Below are positions 12,494 through 24,281 of a stretch of DNA of 64,000 nucleotides, one piece after another (within the stretch, counting starts at the first letter, position 1; the number at the start of each line of letters is the position of its first letter). A program made the translations under genes and the position numbers. Source of the stretch: Adineta ricciae (Eukaryota > Rotifera > Eurotatoria > Adinetida > Adinetidae); assembly GCA_905250025.1 (NCBI GenBank), contig CAJNOJ010000197.1, forward strand, positions 1 through 64,000, written 5' to 3'. The notes beneath the pieces were generated by a model. It worked only from the letters and a program-made list of their open reading frames with translations. It did no database searches and had not been told where the DNA came from.

Positions 12494-13585
12494 TCAATCA
12501 TTTCTATTTGACCAAAATCGTCGAAAACGAAGTACAATAAATGCTGTACATTGTCCTGACCATGTATTCATATAAAAATCAACCATATAAACTTTCGATG
12601 GATATACAAAAAGTAACCAAGTTATCGTAAAAGGAAGATCAACACAAGATCGTAATAAAACTTTTACAATATATTCTGCTAATGAGATTTTACAATGAAA
12701 ATATCCATTTTCTGGTTTAGCAACAACAGCAACTAAATTATCCAACCCATAACAAATTGTATAGACAATAAGTGGGACAAAAATAAACAAATGTCTATAG
12801 AATAATTTCATAAATGTTCTAAAATAAGAGCGATTTTCGAGACCATATCTACGAATTCGACGTGCAAAGCCGATCAAACACAAAACAGTTGCAATAAGAT
12901 AAATGAGAATAGGCAAAGCAATGTGAAAAACCATAAGAAAGAAATGAAATTGTTTGAAATGTGGTGCATTACTCCAATCACAATTGTAATAAAGAATCGG
13001 GATAGAAAAAGCTAAAGTCATACAAAACAAAACTATTGTAACAACAATTGATCGTCGATGTTTTGAATATTTTGTTGTATCAAAAAACAAAACTAAACCA
13101 CGTTCAAATTGAATACTTGCACTAAACCAAAAACAGAGATATACAGCTGCATTATAACCTACAACACCAATTACACAATGTGTTTTGTAATATAGATCTG
13201 AATTATCATATAAAATACTTCGATTATAATCAAATATTCCATCAATTGCAAGGAAAATATTTGCTAACAAACATAAAATTGAATAAATGATTAGATAAAT
13301 TCCAATATTCGTACGAGATATTGATTTACATCGAATAAATAATTCTAAACACATACTATTGTTTAATATCGAAAGACACAATGCAAATAAATAGATAATT
13401 AAATTCACATATTTTGTATCAAATTGACTTTGTCGACGAATTTTTTCACAAAAAATTTCTTCATAACATTCATTACATATACAATAAGTTATATTTAATG
13501 AATAATTCATTCCACATGTATCATTGTTGAGACATTGAGAAATATTTACTTTACAAAGATTCATTGTTTTGATAATTTCTTTCAA
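12494..13585 (-). CDS. EGF-like/7TM receptor (cassette A)
   Basis: A single-exon ORF of 363 residues. The N-terminal ectodomain carries an EGF-like cysteine pattern (CKVNISQC, then C at DTCGM, then CICNECYE and FCEK). It is followed by seven hydrophobic segments from about residue 58 to 345. A cysteine at the start of TM3 (THCVIGVVGY) could pair with the loop Cys at YYNCDW. There is no canonical DRY; the TM3 end reads SIQFERGLVL. The combination of one EGF module and a divergent 7TM core suggests a plasma-membrane receptor of unknown ligand. It converges with the NIDO/AMOP/VWD gene. The cassette B counterpart is broken. Confidence 0.8.
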   Translation of the reverse strand: MKEIIKTMNLCKVNISQCLNNDTCGMNYSLNITYCICNECYEEIFCEKIRRQSQFDTKYVNLIIYLFALCLSILNNSMCLELFIRCKSISRTNIGIYLIIYSILCLLANIFLAIDGIFDYNRSILYDNSDLYYKTHCVIGVVGYNAAVYLCFWFSASIQFERGLVLFFDTTKYSKHRRSIVVTIVLFCMTLAFSIPILYYNCDWSNAPHFKQFHFFLMVFHIALPILIYLIATVLCLIGFARRIRRYGLENRSYFRTFMKLFYRHLFIFVPLIVYTICYGLDNLVAVVAKPENGYFHCKISLAEYIVKVLLRSCVDLPFTITWLLFVYPSKVYMVDFYMNTWSGQCTAFIVLRFRRFWSNRND

Positions 13586-14186
13586 AATATTTCAATACAC
13601 TTAACGAAGAGCGATTTGAGACGTTTTACTCGTTTACTTGGTTTTTTCCCTGATGAAAAAAAGGAAGAATGATGCATCAATAAATGTACGCTATTTGATT
13701 ATTAATAGGTGTGACTTCACTCATATTTTCTGAATATTAAAATCAAAATAAATTTGAAAATAATTTGAAAGAATTTTCAAAGAAACAACAAACAAATATT
13801 TGAAATATTAACTTCAAAAGATATGTATTTCCGTCATAAACACGATTAAAAGTATTTTATGAGAATGACATAGTCAAATTCAGTTAAAAAACTCTTTCGA
13901 AGTTTTCATGTATATCGAATGAATTGATGATCGAAGGCTGTTCGGAAATGAGATTTTTTACTGCTTTTATGCAGGAGTTTAGAAATAACGGATATGGAAA
14001 ATGTTTTTCTCTATGAAAAAACATGGTAAGGGTCTGCCTTATAGTTTTACATTTCTACTCTCATCCATACTCTTCTATGAGAAAGGTGCTCATGTCTCTG
14101 CGAATTCAAATAAACAGAAAAGAGAATTTTTTGTTTACACAACGTCATCATTTTTCATATTTCGCCGAAAAGTAGCGATAGAACTC

Positions 14187-14194
14187 TATATAAA
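14187..14194 (+). promoter_or_regulatory. TATA box of ankyrin-ART gene A
   Basis: TATATAAA ends 31 nt before the ATG at 14226. It is preserved at the equivalent place in cassette B (25954-25961), although nearby bases differ. Confidence 0.55.
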
Positions 14195-14225
14195 TGGTTG
14201 TAGATAAGTATTGAGACGTTAAATC

Positions 14226-15362
14226 ATGGGGAATGAACTAAGCACTCTTACAGAAGACGAAAAACGCATTCTGCGTCATCCACAATCGGGTCAAGCAAGT
14301 GAATTTTATTGGGCTTGTCGAAATGGCGATGTACGACATGTTCGTGAATTGATTGAAAGGATTCCTTATGAAGATTTGAATTGTCTGGAACCTAATGGTA
14401 GTACAGCATTACATGCCGCTGCTCATGGTGGACATGTCGAAATCGTTCGTATTCTTTTGAATGAACAAGGTTGTCGACGAGATCGTCCAAATTGTCACGG
14501 TCTCACTGCATATGAAGAAGCACAAACTGAAGAAATCCGACAATTATTCCATAGACCCAGTGGAACAAATCGCTTTTGTGATGACAAAGAACAAGAGTCA
14601 GTCGATCTGTTTCAAGTCGCAAAGTCAGAGGATCCTATTCCAGATGAAGATTTTGACAAGGACGGTTATTTAAAAGGACATGGAACATCGGAAGATCTAA
14701 ACAAAGTGCGAAAAGATCAAGGTACTGGAAAAATGCTCACACAGTCGACTGTTGGTCGCGTACTTCATATGAACACAGGACCTTTGTACGTATATAGAAA
14801 GTACCTTGAAAAACAACTACGCGATCTTATCCCTGCTGATCATGAAGAAAAGGCAAAGTCAGAAATGTTAGTCCAGAGAGCATTCGAAGAAGAAAATCCC
14901 TTGTTTTTACTTCGATTATATACTTTGGAAACGCCATTCTATCGTGGTCTGAAAATGACCACAGAAAATCTTCGTCCTTATCAATGGTCACTGAAGAAAA
15001 ACGCAGCAATCGAAACAAAAACGTTCTGTTCGACTTCATTAGAGCGAAAAGTGGCACAATCATTTGCTGAAGCGTCAACATCTGGTGATGATAAACGAAA
15101 AACTTTGATGATATTTCATTTTCCAAAACGAACTGAACAAGCGATCAATTTAGGGAAAATATCCGACAAGGAACCGTGTATTTCCGAATATGAAGATGAA
15201 GCAGAAGTTTTAGTTTTTCCCGAAACATTATTTTTCGTCAAACAAATCGACATGGATTCAAGTTTTACACTTATCTACTTGGAACATCTCTTCGTTCGAC
15301 CAAGTTCGTTTATAAGTGGAGCGAAAGGATTGTACGACATTATAAAAGAGAAAAGAAAATAA
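14226..15362 (+). CDS. Ankyrin-repeat mono-ADP-ribosyltransferase, internally deleted (cassette A)
   Basis: A 378-residue single-exon ORF. One or two ankyrin-type repeats sit near residues 25-95 (GSTALHAAAHGGHVEIVRILL). The C-terminal half is an R-S-E class ART: Arg240 in FYRGL, STS at 269-271, and the ExE pair E325/E327 in EDEAEVLVF. This family transfers ADP-ribose from NAD+ to arginine. Compared with the copy at 25993-27222 it lacks exactly 93 bp (31 residues) between two TATCGTGG direct repeats. The N-terminal ART helix PFYRG is therefore fused to the later YRGL. Catalytic residues remain, but loss of that segment may disable the fold. Otherwise I count 11 amino-acid differences between the copies. 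Confidence 0.88.
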   Translation: MGNELSTLTEDEKRILRHPQSGQASEFYWACRNGDVRHVRELIERIPYEDLNCLEPNGSTALHAAAHGGHVEIVRILLNEQGCRRDRPNCHGLTAYEEAQTEEIRQLFHRPSGTNRFCDDKEQESVDLFQVAKSEDPIPDEDFDKDGYLKGHGTSEDLNKVRKDQGTGKMLTQSTVGRVLHMNTGPLYVYRKYLEKQLRDLIPADHEEKAKSEMLVQRAFEEENPLFLLRLYTLETPFYRGLKMTTENLRPYQWSLKKNAAIETKTFCSTSLERKVAQSFAEASTSGDDKRKTLMIFHFPKRTEQAINLGKISDKEPCISEYEDEAEVLVFPETLFFVKQIDMDSSFTLIYLEHLFVRPSSFISGAKGLYDIIKEKRK

Positions 15363-15897
15363 ATTTTTTCAATAAAAGCTAATTACACGATGCAAACTCG
15401 GATGTATATGACATTTCTGGTTGAACTGAATAGAATATGTAAGAAAACCGCCGTTTAGGCTCAACGAGTAATTCATAAATATGTTTTGACAATAAATGTT
15501 AATTGCACGGCAATTCTGTGTGATGGTTGACGAAAAGCTATGGAATGTCATCAACAACGCACACAGTCTCAATGGTTAATAATTAAGAGAATATTACGCA
15601 TGTGCTTTTCTCAAAAGAACTTTGGAGTTTAACGTTAAATTATAATTATTTTTCTCAACTTAATAATAACGGAAAACTGTAGTCGGTTGTCATGGAACGT
15701 GCTAAAGGTTGTTCGTTGTTAGAAACAGAATGCACTTTTCTGACTCCTCCTGATGATTCCCCTCTGGAGTTATTATTACACATGAGAAGACACAATCTGA
15801 GTTCTCTAATTGCAATTCATTTCATATAGAGAGAAAACATCGTGTAATCAGAGAAATGTCGAGAAGGTTTTCATGAACTTTATTGTTAGTTGTCAAT

Positions 15898-16950
15898 ATG
15901 GATTCAAATAACGATACAAATTTTTCTAAAATCCAATGCGATTTAATGGATGAACTTGGTTATGATGTCGTTCCAATGTACCACGTTTTATTTCTTCTCA
16001 GTTGTTTTACCGTTCCGTCTGGAATTATCTTTAATCTTATTTTTGTCATTGCATTGATTTTTCGTGCGAAAAAACTCTTTAATATAACTAATCACGCGCT
16101 TCTGTTAAGTTGTTTGGCACAAGCTCTTCTTTCGTTTCTTCAAGGACCTTTTCGAATTTATTTTTATTACCATCGCGGTTGTTTGCCACTTTCTGGAAGT
16201 GCTCTATGCGAGTTTACAGTTTATCTGGATTATATTCCGACGCAAATTAACGATTTTCTGACGGTTCAACTTTCCATCGAACGTTTTCTTTTAATTATGA
16301 AACCTTTTATTTTTCATCGAACTCGTCATCAGCGCTTTTCATTTGCGATTTGTCTTCATTATTTGAGTTTATTCGTTGCCATTGTTTTCCCTTCGCTTTA
16401 TTATCCAATAATCATGCAGAATGGTGCATCGACCATTGATCTCGACAATCCCTCCGCTACCCAAACATGTGATCTTTGGTATTCAAGAGATATTTATGAG
16501 TTATTTGATTTATTGATCACATTTGTTCCGTATTTTCTTATTTTAACAATGTATTTATTAGTCATTGGTTTAATGCTTTATCGAAAGTATGTTTACAATG
16601 ATCAACGACAACTTCGACACGGAGGTCGAGCTCATCGTCGACTTCTTTATTCTCTGAATTTATTTCTTCTTTGGTTTCTGTTAACATGGTCGCCTTGGGT
16701 TCTCTATGACTTTTTTCAAACAATTCTCAATTTAACTTATTCGGTTTATATCGATGCAATAACAACATATATTGTTTATCTCAATTACGCATTTAGTTCA
16801 ACGATCGTTTTATTCACTTTCAAAGAAACGCGTCAGTTTTATGTCACAAAATTCTGTTTCCATCGTGTTAGTCGTCGAGTTGAACCAATCCAACAGAACC
16901 AACTTGTTTATCCACTTAAAATCTTCAAACAAAACAATACAACTCGTTAA
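15898..16950 (+). CDS. Rhodopsin-like 7TM receptor (cassette A)
   Basis: A 350-residue single-exon ORF; the ATG at 15898 starts MDSNNDTNFSK, and the frame is open further upstream without an ATG. The N-terminus is short with an N-glycosylation motif. Seven hydrophobic segments follow, with TM1 starting at about residue 32. The TM2-TM3 loop Cys is in GSALCEF. The TM3 end LSIERFLLIMKP is an ERF version of the DRY motif. This pattern fits class A peptide-type receptors as expanded in bdelloids; the ligand is unknown. The cassette B copy (27760-28378) is cut after the fifth helix begins. Confidence 0.85.
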   Translation: MDSNNDTNFSKIQCDLMDELGYDVVPMYHVLFLLSCFTVPSGIIFNLIFVIALIFRAKKLFNITNHALLLSCLAQALLSFLQGPFRIYFYYHRGCLPLSGSALCEFTVYLDYIPTQINDFLTVQLSIERFLLIMKPFIFHRTRHQRFSFAICLHYLSLFVAIVFPSLYYPIIMQNGASTIDLDNPSATQTCDLWYSRDIYELFDLLITFVPYFLILTMYLLVIGLMLYRKYVYNDQRQLRHGGRAHRRLLYSLNLFLLWFLLTWSPWVLYDFFQTILNLTYSVYIDAITTYIVYLNYAFSSTIVLFTFKETRQFYVTKFCFHRVSRRVEPIQQNQLVYPLKIFKQNNTTR

Positions 16951-17047
16951 AACGGCTTTGTTCCTCCTATATTTTCGAAATACACATGGCTTTATAAGGC
17001 TAAATTTCACGCTTGAATGCACATTTACCTGTCGATATTGAAACATA

Positions 17048-18238
17048 ATGATACAATTTGCGAACAAAATGGCAAGTTCGATATCTTCATCGACACGCAT
17101 TCAATGGATGTGGAAAGAAAGTGAAGATCCTTTTTCAGAAAGTCATCAAGAAGAATGGAAATCATATTCCGATATCGAAAATCTGATCATCGAAGAATCT
17201 TATCAATCTAAACAAAGTTACGTCATTTTGGATAATTATACCATTCATTTTAAACATCAAATACAAATATCCAATATCGATGGAAGTAAACAACGTCCTG
17301 TTAAGAGAACGATGAGTAATCGAAGTGCATTTTTGCGTGAACAACGATTTACCTTCACTCCGATTACTCCTGATCATCCATTTCGTGGTTTAGACGGATG
17401 GATTTCCCCTTTTATTAAAGAAACGGTGAAGTATTTGAATCTAACGCATGAACATTTGCCTTCGAAGGATAAAACGATCGTTCCGATAGTTGTAGAAAAA
17501 GCTGCATGTGGGATTATTGAAGAAGGAAAGAAAATTGGTAAACAATGTGAAAGTGAATGGCTTGCAAAAACACTTCGTGAACAGAAAGATGCGGGAATGA
17601 GAAATGTTTGGAAGTGTTGTGCACATTTGTATTCATTAGAAAGTTTTTTATACAATAAATTAAACGAAACAATGCGATTGATTGGAAATGACGAGTATGA
17701 ACAAGAATGGAGAGAAAATCTACGAACATTAGGACCATTTGGATTACTTTTATGGGATAATCCATTTAATTCGAAAACAGCCAAAGAAGGAACGAAATTT
17801 TATCGAGGAGCAAAATTATCCGAAGCACATATTTCTTCGTTTAACAAAGAATGTTTGAAATCAGAGGAAGAAAAAACGAAACATTCATTTCCATCTTTCA
17901 CTTCATGTAGTCGAAATCGAAACAAAGCAGAAGAATTTGGAAATGTTCTGTTTATTATGACAGTTAAACATGCGTTTACTGTTGATCTCGAACCATTTTC
18001 CGAATATCCTGATGAAGAAGAAGAATTGATCTTTCCAGGTGTTTGTTTTACTATTGATCGAATAGAAAAACATAAGGAGAAATATTTCATCTATTTAACA
18101 CTCATTCAACAGCATTATTGTAAGTTCAATTTCATTACCGTTCTTTCAATCTTTTTCGTGAATTTGAAATTTAAGAGAAAAGTCAGATTTCCAATCGGAA
18201 ATAAACAAATTAGAATAATGTTTACAGAAAACATTTGA
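17048..18238 (+). CDS. WWE-domain mono-ADP-ribosyltransferase (cassette A)
   Basis: The ORF has 396 codons; starts at 17048 and 17069 are both possible. Residues about 18-87 look like a WWE domain (QWMWKE ... EEWKSY), which in other proteins binds ADP-ribose chains. The C-terminal ART domain has R253 in FYRGA, S286/S288 in FTSCS and an acidic ExE run E323-E326 before LIFPG, so it is the arginine-specific class. A GTAAGT at 18120 falls just after LIQQHY. Splicing to the acceptor at about 18175 would make a TAG at the junction, so the protein may end there instead of running to 18238. The WWE-ART pairing suggests recognition of ADP-ribosylated targets, which is inference. Confidence 0.82.
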   Translation: MIQFANKMASSISSSTRIQWMWKESEDPFSESHQEEWKSYSDIENLIIEESYQSKQSYVILDNYTIHFKHQIQISNIDGSKQRPVKRTMSNRSAFLREQRFTFTPITPDHPFRGLDGWISPFIKETVKYLNLTHEHLPSKDKTIVPIVVEKAACGIIEEGKKIGKQCESEWLAKTLREQKDAGMRNVWKCCAHLYSLESFLYNKLNETMRLIGNDEYEQEWRENLRTLGPFGLLLWDNPFNSKTAKEGTKFYRGAKLSEAHISSFNKECLKSEEEKTKHSFPSFTSCSRNRNKAEEFGNVLFIMTVKHAFTVDLEPFSEYPDEEEELIFPGVCFTIDRIEKHKEKYFIYLTLIQQHYCKFNFITVLSIFFVNLKFKRKVRFPIGNKQIRIMFTENI

Positions 18239-18239
18239 A

Positions 18240-20826
18240 ATCTTAGAGAACTTCTGTCCACAAAATCTCTATCTGATATTCTGAAAGTTTTCTATTCTAT
18301 AAAAATTTGAAATTGAAAATCTAACTTTTCTCTTGAATATCAAATCCATCACAAGGACTTCGACAAGATTGATACAATAATTTTATTGAAACTCCATATA
18401 GTACGGCGAGACTTTTACTGAATTTCGTGTACTTTTTCCATAGGTGACAATTTTCAACGAGGTACTGGCGACAATTTCAATCAAAAACCTCAGATACTAA
18501 TCTTTCTCATCTTTATTTATTGTCGAATTATTAATCACATAGAAAATCAATCGTTATATGAAATCTATTCATTATCCTATATAATCATTATTATTGATAA
18601 TCAATATTCAATACTTTATTCTCATTCTAAGAATATCCACACTGATTTTTACTATTAAAGTTCTAAATCTTACATAATATTCAATGATATTATCCATTCC
18701 CAAACTTTGATTTGATATTCCGCAAATAATTGAAAAAAACTTTGATTAAATCGTCTATATTTCATATAATATCGAATGATATGACAATATGCTCGATATT
18801 TCATCGATGTTCATCAAATAATTGAAAAGATTTCTGTTGAAATGGATCTCAGTTTCATATGATAATCAACGAAATCGTTACGAACAAAATTTGATATAAA
18901 AATCTCTGAAATATTTGATGAGAATTATTCTAAGAATTGTTTTTATTCCTCAGAAAGTATTTCATATTATCACTTCGACAGTTGATCTTTCAAATGACGT
19001 AAATACTTGAAAACAAGACTCTTTCTGTATATTCTACGCTTTCCTATTCTCAATTACATTTCTCTTCGAAGAACTTTCTTCGATATCGCTCAAATATTTA
19101 AACAAAATCATATTTTTTCATATTGTTCACTTTCCAATCGAGCTGAACAATGTTTTTTTGCCTTTGAAACTATGATTTTCGTCGAATGAAATAATTGAAA
19201 AGAATATTTGTCACAATTATTTCCATTCTACATGATTTTATACGAAATTGTAATGTTATGATCATTCCGATTGTGTTTATGAAATATTTGATGAAAATGA
19301 TGATAAAATTCGTTTCAATTCGATCTGTTGAATAATAAAATTCTTGTTAAGAAATGTTTTTCTTTTATGTAAATGAAATACTTGGAAGAAAGTTTTATTT
19401 GAATTATTCGATTTGACGTGATGTTCATTTGATATATAATGTGTGAAATCTTATTTTCATATTAAACACGTATAGTTGAATGGAGTGTTGCTTTGTATTG
19501 TTCAACTTCTATGTGATGTTCGATAAAGTTATTTTACACAAAAGTTTTATTCAATCTTTGAATGAAATTTTTGAAGATAAATTTGGTCAATGTTGATTAT
19601 GATTTATATGAGATTCAATCATTTAATTATGTGAAGATCTTCTCTTGGATGTTACTCGAATATTTGAATAAAATTATCTTTGAAAATATTTGTATTTCAT
19701 CTCATATTCATTGATTTCGTCATCGGAAAATGTTCTTTTCATGATGATTAAATATATGAAGAGATTTTTCTTTGGATTTGTTTGAAATCGATGTGATATC
19801 GAAATGAAATGTTAACAAAGGAAAATATTGATTTGAGGAATTGGAAAATATTTGAAGAGAATTTTGATGAGATTTGTTTATGTAATATGTGACATTTAAT
19901 CATAGAAATCAATCGCAAAACTCAATTTTTCTATTCGATCGATATGAGTATAGAATATTCGTTGAAATTATTCGTCTCTGATGAAATGTTGAATGATGTT
20001 TTTAGGAGAGAATCACTTTCATTTTCATTTTTCAAATATTCGAAGACAATTTTCGTTAAAAATATTCTTATTTTATGTCAAATTTGATCAAATCATTGAA
20101 TACAAAACTTTGTTTTGATAATAATCAAATTATTGAACAGAATTCTCTTGATGAAAGATATTTTATACTTACGTGTTGTTTTCTCATAGAATCTTAATGA
20201 AAATACTCTTTGAATATTTGTCAAATAATAATAAAGAAATTTCGTTGAATTTGTTTTTTCTCTATGCGATATTTAATAGTTTTATAATGTTGAGAAAATC
20301 ATTTTGATGTCAATGAAATAGATGAATTAAATATTGATGAGAATAATTTTCATCTTATGTGATGTTGAAGACTCGTATAAATAGTTGAAATATTCTTTCC
20401 AATGAATCGAAATTATCGAGGAAAACTTTGGTTAAAAGTATTTTGGATTTATGTGTTTATTCGTTGATGTTTTTGTATGTGAAATTCGTTTTGATTACTA
20501 AGAAAATATCAGAAGATCATTGTTTTCTTTGCACATTTTCTATTTCGATATGAAGTTTCATATGAATATTCAATGTGATATTTGAATTTCTTGCGAATCG
20601 AAATTATTGAAAAATATCTTCGTGAAAAAGATTTCGATTCTATGAAATGTTTAATAATGATAATATCAGACGAAATTTTCGTTGATGTCGTTCGAATATT
20701 CGAAGAAAATGATCATGAAAATGATTTGGATTTTATCGGATGTTTTGTAATATTTTCATTTTCTTTTGTTTCTTTAAATGTTCGTGAAATAGGCGATTTG
20801 TACTTTTTTGAGATTTGTTCCGTTTC
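18240..20826. repeat. Decayed AT-rich satellite, units of about 50-65 bp
   Basis: From about 18.6 kb the DNA is made of diverged, roughly 50-65 bp units. Each runs as: AT-rich lead (TTGAAGAAAATTTTCGTTG-like), a TTTGTTTTTAT-like middle, then a TGTGATATTCAATG-like end. Good examples start near 19846, 20044 and 20236. Reading frames here have no protein-like content, and the ORF running into the N at 20827 is a chimaera. The first 300 bp after the WWE-ART gene are ordinary 3' flank. The same family reappears at 28532-29850. Confidence 0.6.
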
Positions 20827-20827
20827 N
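20827..20827. other. Single N: sequence gap or join
   Basis: One unresolved base separates satellite from the interior of the second NIDO/AMOP/VWD gene. The right side starts at the position matching 8612 in cassette A. The join therefore cuts a gene mid-exon. Confidence 0.95.
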
Positions 20828-23582
20828 CCTTATGCTCAAGCAGGTTTTAATGCTGGTGATGGTGTAATATCGAAAATGCTGAAATATTCTCGTACAGAAA
20901 ATATTACATTGTTGGTAAATGAAAGTAATGTTAATGTTCCCGGATTATTTGCATTTCGTATTGATACGGCAAATATCGAAGCAGGTGGATGTAATGAACA
21001 TGAAAGTCTCAACCATTTACCAATTCGTGGTTCACAAATAGGTGGAACGAGTGTTTATTTTCAAGGACCGTGTTTCAATTCGAATACAACAGAAATTCAA
21101 TGTCGTTTTGGTGAATTTGGAGTTGTCGATGGTCTGATCTTGAGTGAATTTCGTGCAATTTGTATTTCACCACTTGCAGCACATCCGGGTAATGTTGAAT
21201 TAACTGTATCATTTGATGGAGGCAATACTTTCCTCTCTTCGGGAGTTTACACGTATATGCCAATGACAGACGACGCGATGATTAACGAACAAATTCTTGT
21301 TCGACAAGACGGAGACATTAAAACCGTGATCGACTGGGATGCGAAGATCGAAGTGGAATGGATGTTTTCAGAAGTGTCATTGGCGAATTTGAGTTCGGAG
21401 AATTTTGTTGTGATTGAATATGAAATCTTGACTCCTAACGACGAATCTACACGTCGTAAAGAGCAACGAGTGCTAAACTCCGATGTTGATATTCAGATCA
21501 ATGCTGTGATTCCACTTGCTTCCAATATTCCATTACAATCTGGTCGTCAAACAATACAAATCAATTTAGCTGAAATTTCACGAAGACAATTCCGTATGAT
21601 TCCGGTAACTGGTCCCACTATTGGTATCATTCGTTTGGGAATTTTCATCAATCGATCTCATCGTATTGCTAGACAAATGAAATCTGCAATGATTTTAATA
21701 CAAAAGACATCGGAATATATTTGTGATACTTGGAAGAATAATCAACCAGCTCCTTCAACATGGAATCAAAATTTGTTACCTTGTCCCAATCGACTTGATC
21801 AAGCTCGTGTAGCCAGAGCTCAATATGTACCAGATCCAATGTGCCAACCAGAAGCAAATCGACCATTTTATATTCCTTCTTCTGTGAACTGTTGGTTTCA
21901 TCAAGGACGACCACGTTTTCAAGAAGAAAATGCTGTTGCATGTTTTCGATCAGTTCGATTCAATGAACATAATGCTGGTGGACAATGTTGTTATAGCGAA
22001 GCTGGTCATCTTATTCGAAGAGGATCTGGTGCGGGAAGTGATGATCGTTACCATAGTGATAAAGCCTTTTGGAAACATCAATTTCACGATGTCCTTCCGT
22101 ACATCGCTTGTTGCAAATCTCTCTCTGATCCCGAACGATGCAATTTATATTTTCATTATCGACCATCACGACCGGGAAGTGACACAATGGGTCAATTTGG
22201 AGGTACCTGGGGTGATCCTCACTTCTTGACGCTCGATGGAACGGCATATACATTTAACGGTTATGGAGAATACATTTACTTAGTAAGTAAACATTCGCAC
22301 TGAACCTTTATTAAAGCGTTTTTTCTATAGGCTATTTCTGAACAACAATCGACTGTATTTGACAGCAGTAGTTCGTTTCGATTTGAATCCCAAATTCGTA
22401 CGACGCCTATTGAATCCGGTACGACGAACGCAACGGCTATCAAAGCTTTCGCTGCAAAGATCGGTTTACAAAATATTAGTGTCACTGTTTCTCGAAGAAA
22501 CCAACTTCTTGTTCATCTTAATGGCGATGAACTTGCATTCGATAATGATTTAAATAGGACTACATTACAACTAGAAGAATTTTCTATTACAAAAACTCGT
22601 GCAAACAATCAGCTGACAATTTTATGTCGATTAGGCGTTCATATTCAAATCACACCTATCTTTATAACAACAAAATCTGTCATGGTGCTCAATGTCGGTG
22701 CAGCGATTAGCGGAGAATTGAAAGGAAATTGGACATTTGGTTTAATTGGTTCTTATGATGGAAATCCTTCAAACGATTTACGCGATAGTTCAGGAAATAT
22801 TGTCGGTACTACTGATACACTCTCAACAGAACAAATTCATCAAGTAAGTTAATTTTCTATACTTTGAAAAACTTCATCTTTATCAATTGCAGCTATTCGG
22901 TATGACGTGGGCAATTGATCCTGTTCGATCACATTTTTACTACGAATCAGGTGACAATGCTTCGTTTTATTCATTTCAAAATCAAATTTACCGACCAACT
23001 TTCAATGTCTCAATAAATAGTTCCAACGACTCGAACGCTCGTGATGCCTGTGGTATTCTTAGTAATGCAACGGATTCATCCTTATGGTCTTTCGCTCAAC
23101 GTACTTGTTACTATGATATTGCTGTAACTGGTGACATCGCCTTTGGTCGTAGTTCTCGTCAAACAGCAGAACAACAATTTGAACAACGTGAAGCGATGCG
23201 CAATTCACCAAAATTCAATTCTGATCTTTCTTTGACTCGATCAGTTCGAGTTGGCGAACAAGTACAAATTTCTTTTCAAGCGACAAGCGAATTTAGTTTG
23301 ACTATTCACTATAAACTTCTTCATGCTCCGAATGGTTCTTCTCTTGATGGACTCACAGGGGAATTTAATTGGAAAGTTCCAGATGAAACAGAAATTTCCA
23401 AGAAAATTCCTGTTGAAGTAAGTGCACAAGATGCAACTTACAATTTAACATCAACTTATGAAGTTCTGCTCGAAATTCAACCGAAAAGCAATGCTCTTGC
23501 ACTCGCAACTTCAATTATTTTACTTACTTTAACATTTGTTTCTAGTTTCGTTCTTCCGTCGATGGACAATCTTTTCTTTTAA
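20828..23582 (+). CDS. NIDO-AMOP-VWD surface protein, 5' truncated (cassette B)
   Basis: Exons 20828-22282, 22331-22843 and 22893-23582 have the same structure and intron phases as the 8000-11347 gene. The signal peptide and first 204 residues are missing, because the copy begins at the N. IPT-like, AMOP and VWD regions are intact. Over the shared 485 residues of exon 1 I count only 6 amino-acid differences. The copies differ at the stop: the A copy ends FVLP, whereas here TAG reads TCG and seven more residues follow. The truncation coincides with the gap, so it may be an assembly matter rather than a biological break. Confidence 0.85.
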
Positions 23583-24281
23583 GTATATTTACAAAAGTAT
23601 CATATCAATTACTTTTTTTTTCAAAACCATGGATTTATTCTCGAATTTCACTCAATAAATATCGCACATGATTACTTCAACTTGAAAAACGTAAATCACG
23701 CTTTCGATTTATTTTGTAACCAGATTCTCTTTTCAGTACACATAAAGATACCAATCGCAACATTGATCACATTTGAGACAAGTGTGTCCTCCACAATCTT
23801 TCATTGAAGATAAATGAAGACTCGATATGTTTTTATTGTCCTTTTGGACGAAATTCTAAGTAATTACATTCTTTATGTAGACAACAAAAGGATATCTGGA
23901 TAAATATCTTTACAGATAGTATAAAAGTGAAGAATAAAACGTATTTTATTAACATTTTACAACGTCTCTTGTTAAATATCGAGATTAAAGGTAGAAATAG
24001 ATGAGGGTGAGTAAATAGCGACGGTCTGCAAAGTTTTTAGCATAGTGTACATCAGCTTCAAAGCGTCATCTCTTCAAGAAAAGGTAAGAGATTCTATTAG
24101 CATGATATGGATTATTTTATTGTGTCACATAAATTATGAAATTTACAAAGAAATCGCTTTAGATATAAAAAATATTCTTAGTTAGAAATATAATGTTTAT
24201 AGAGTACATAGATCAAAATAATATATCTATTCATGAACAAGTGTTGATACGTATTATATATTTATAATGAGAATATCTATC

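Noticed and set aside
15692..15829. 45-codon ORF before the 7TM gene, with a counterpart at 27555-27737
   Set aside because: The copies differ mostly by amino-acid-changing substitutions and have different ends; no sign of coding constraint.
20582..22303. 573-codon ORF crossing the N at 20827
   Set aside because: The first 81 codons are satellite DNA and the N is translated as X; it is a chimaera, so only the part from 20828 is annotated.
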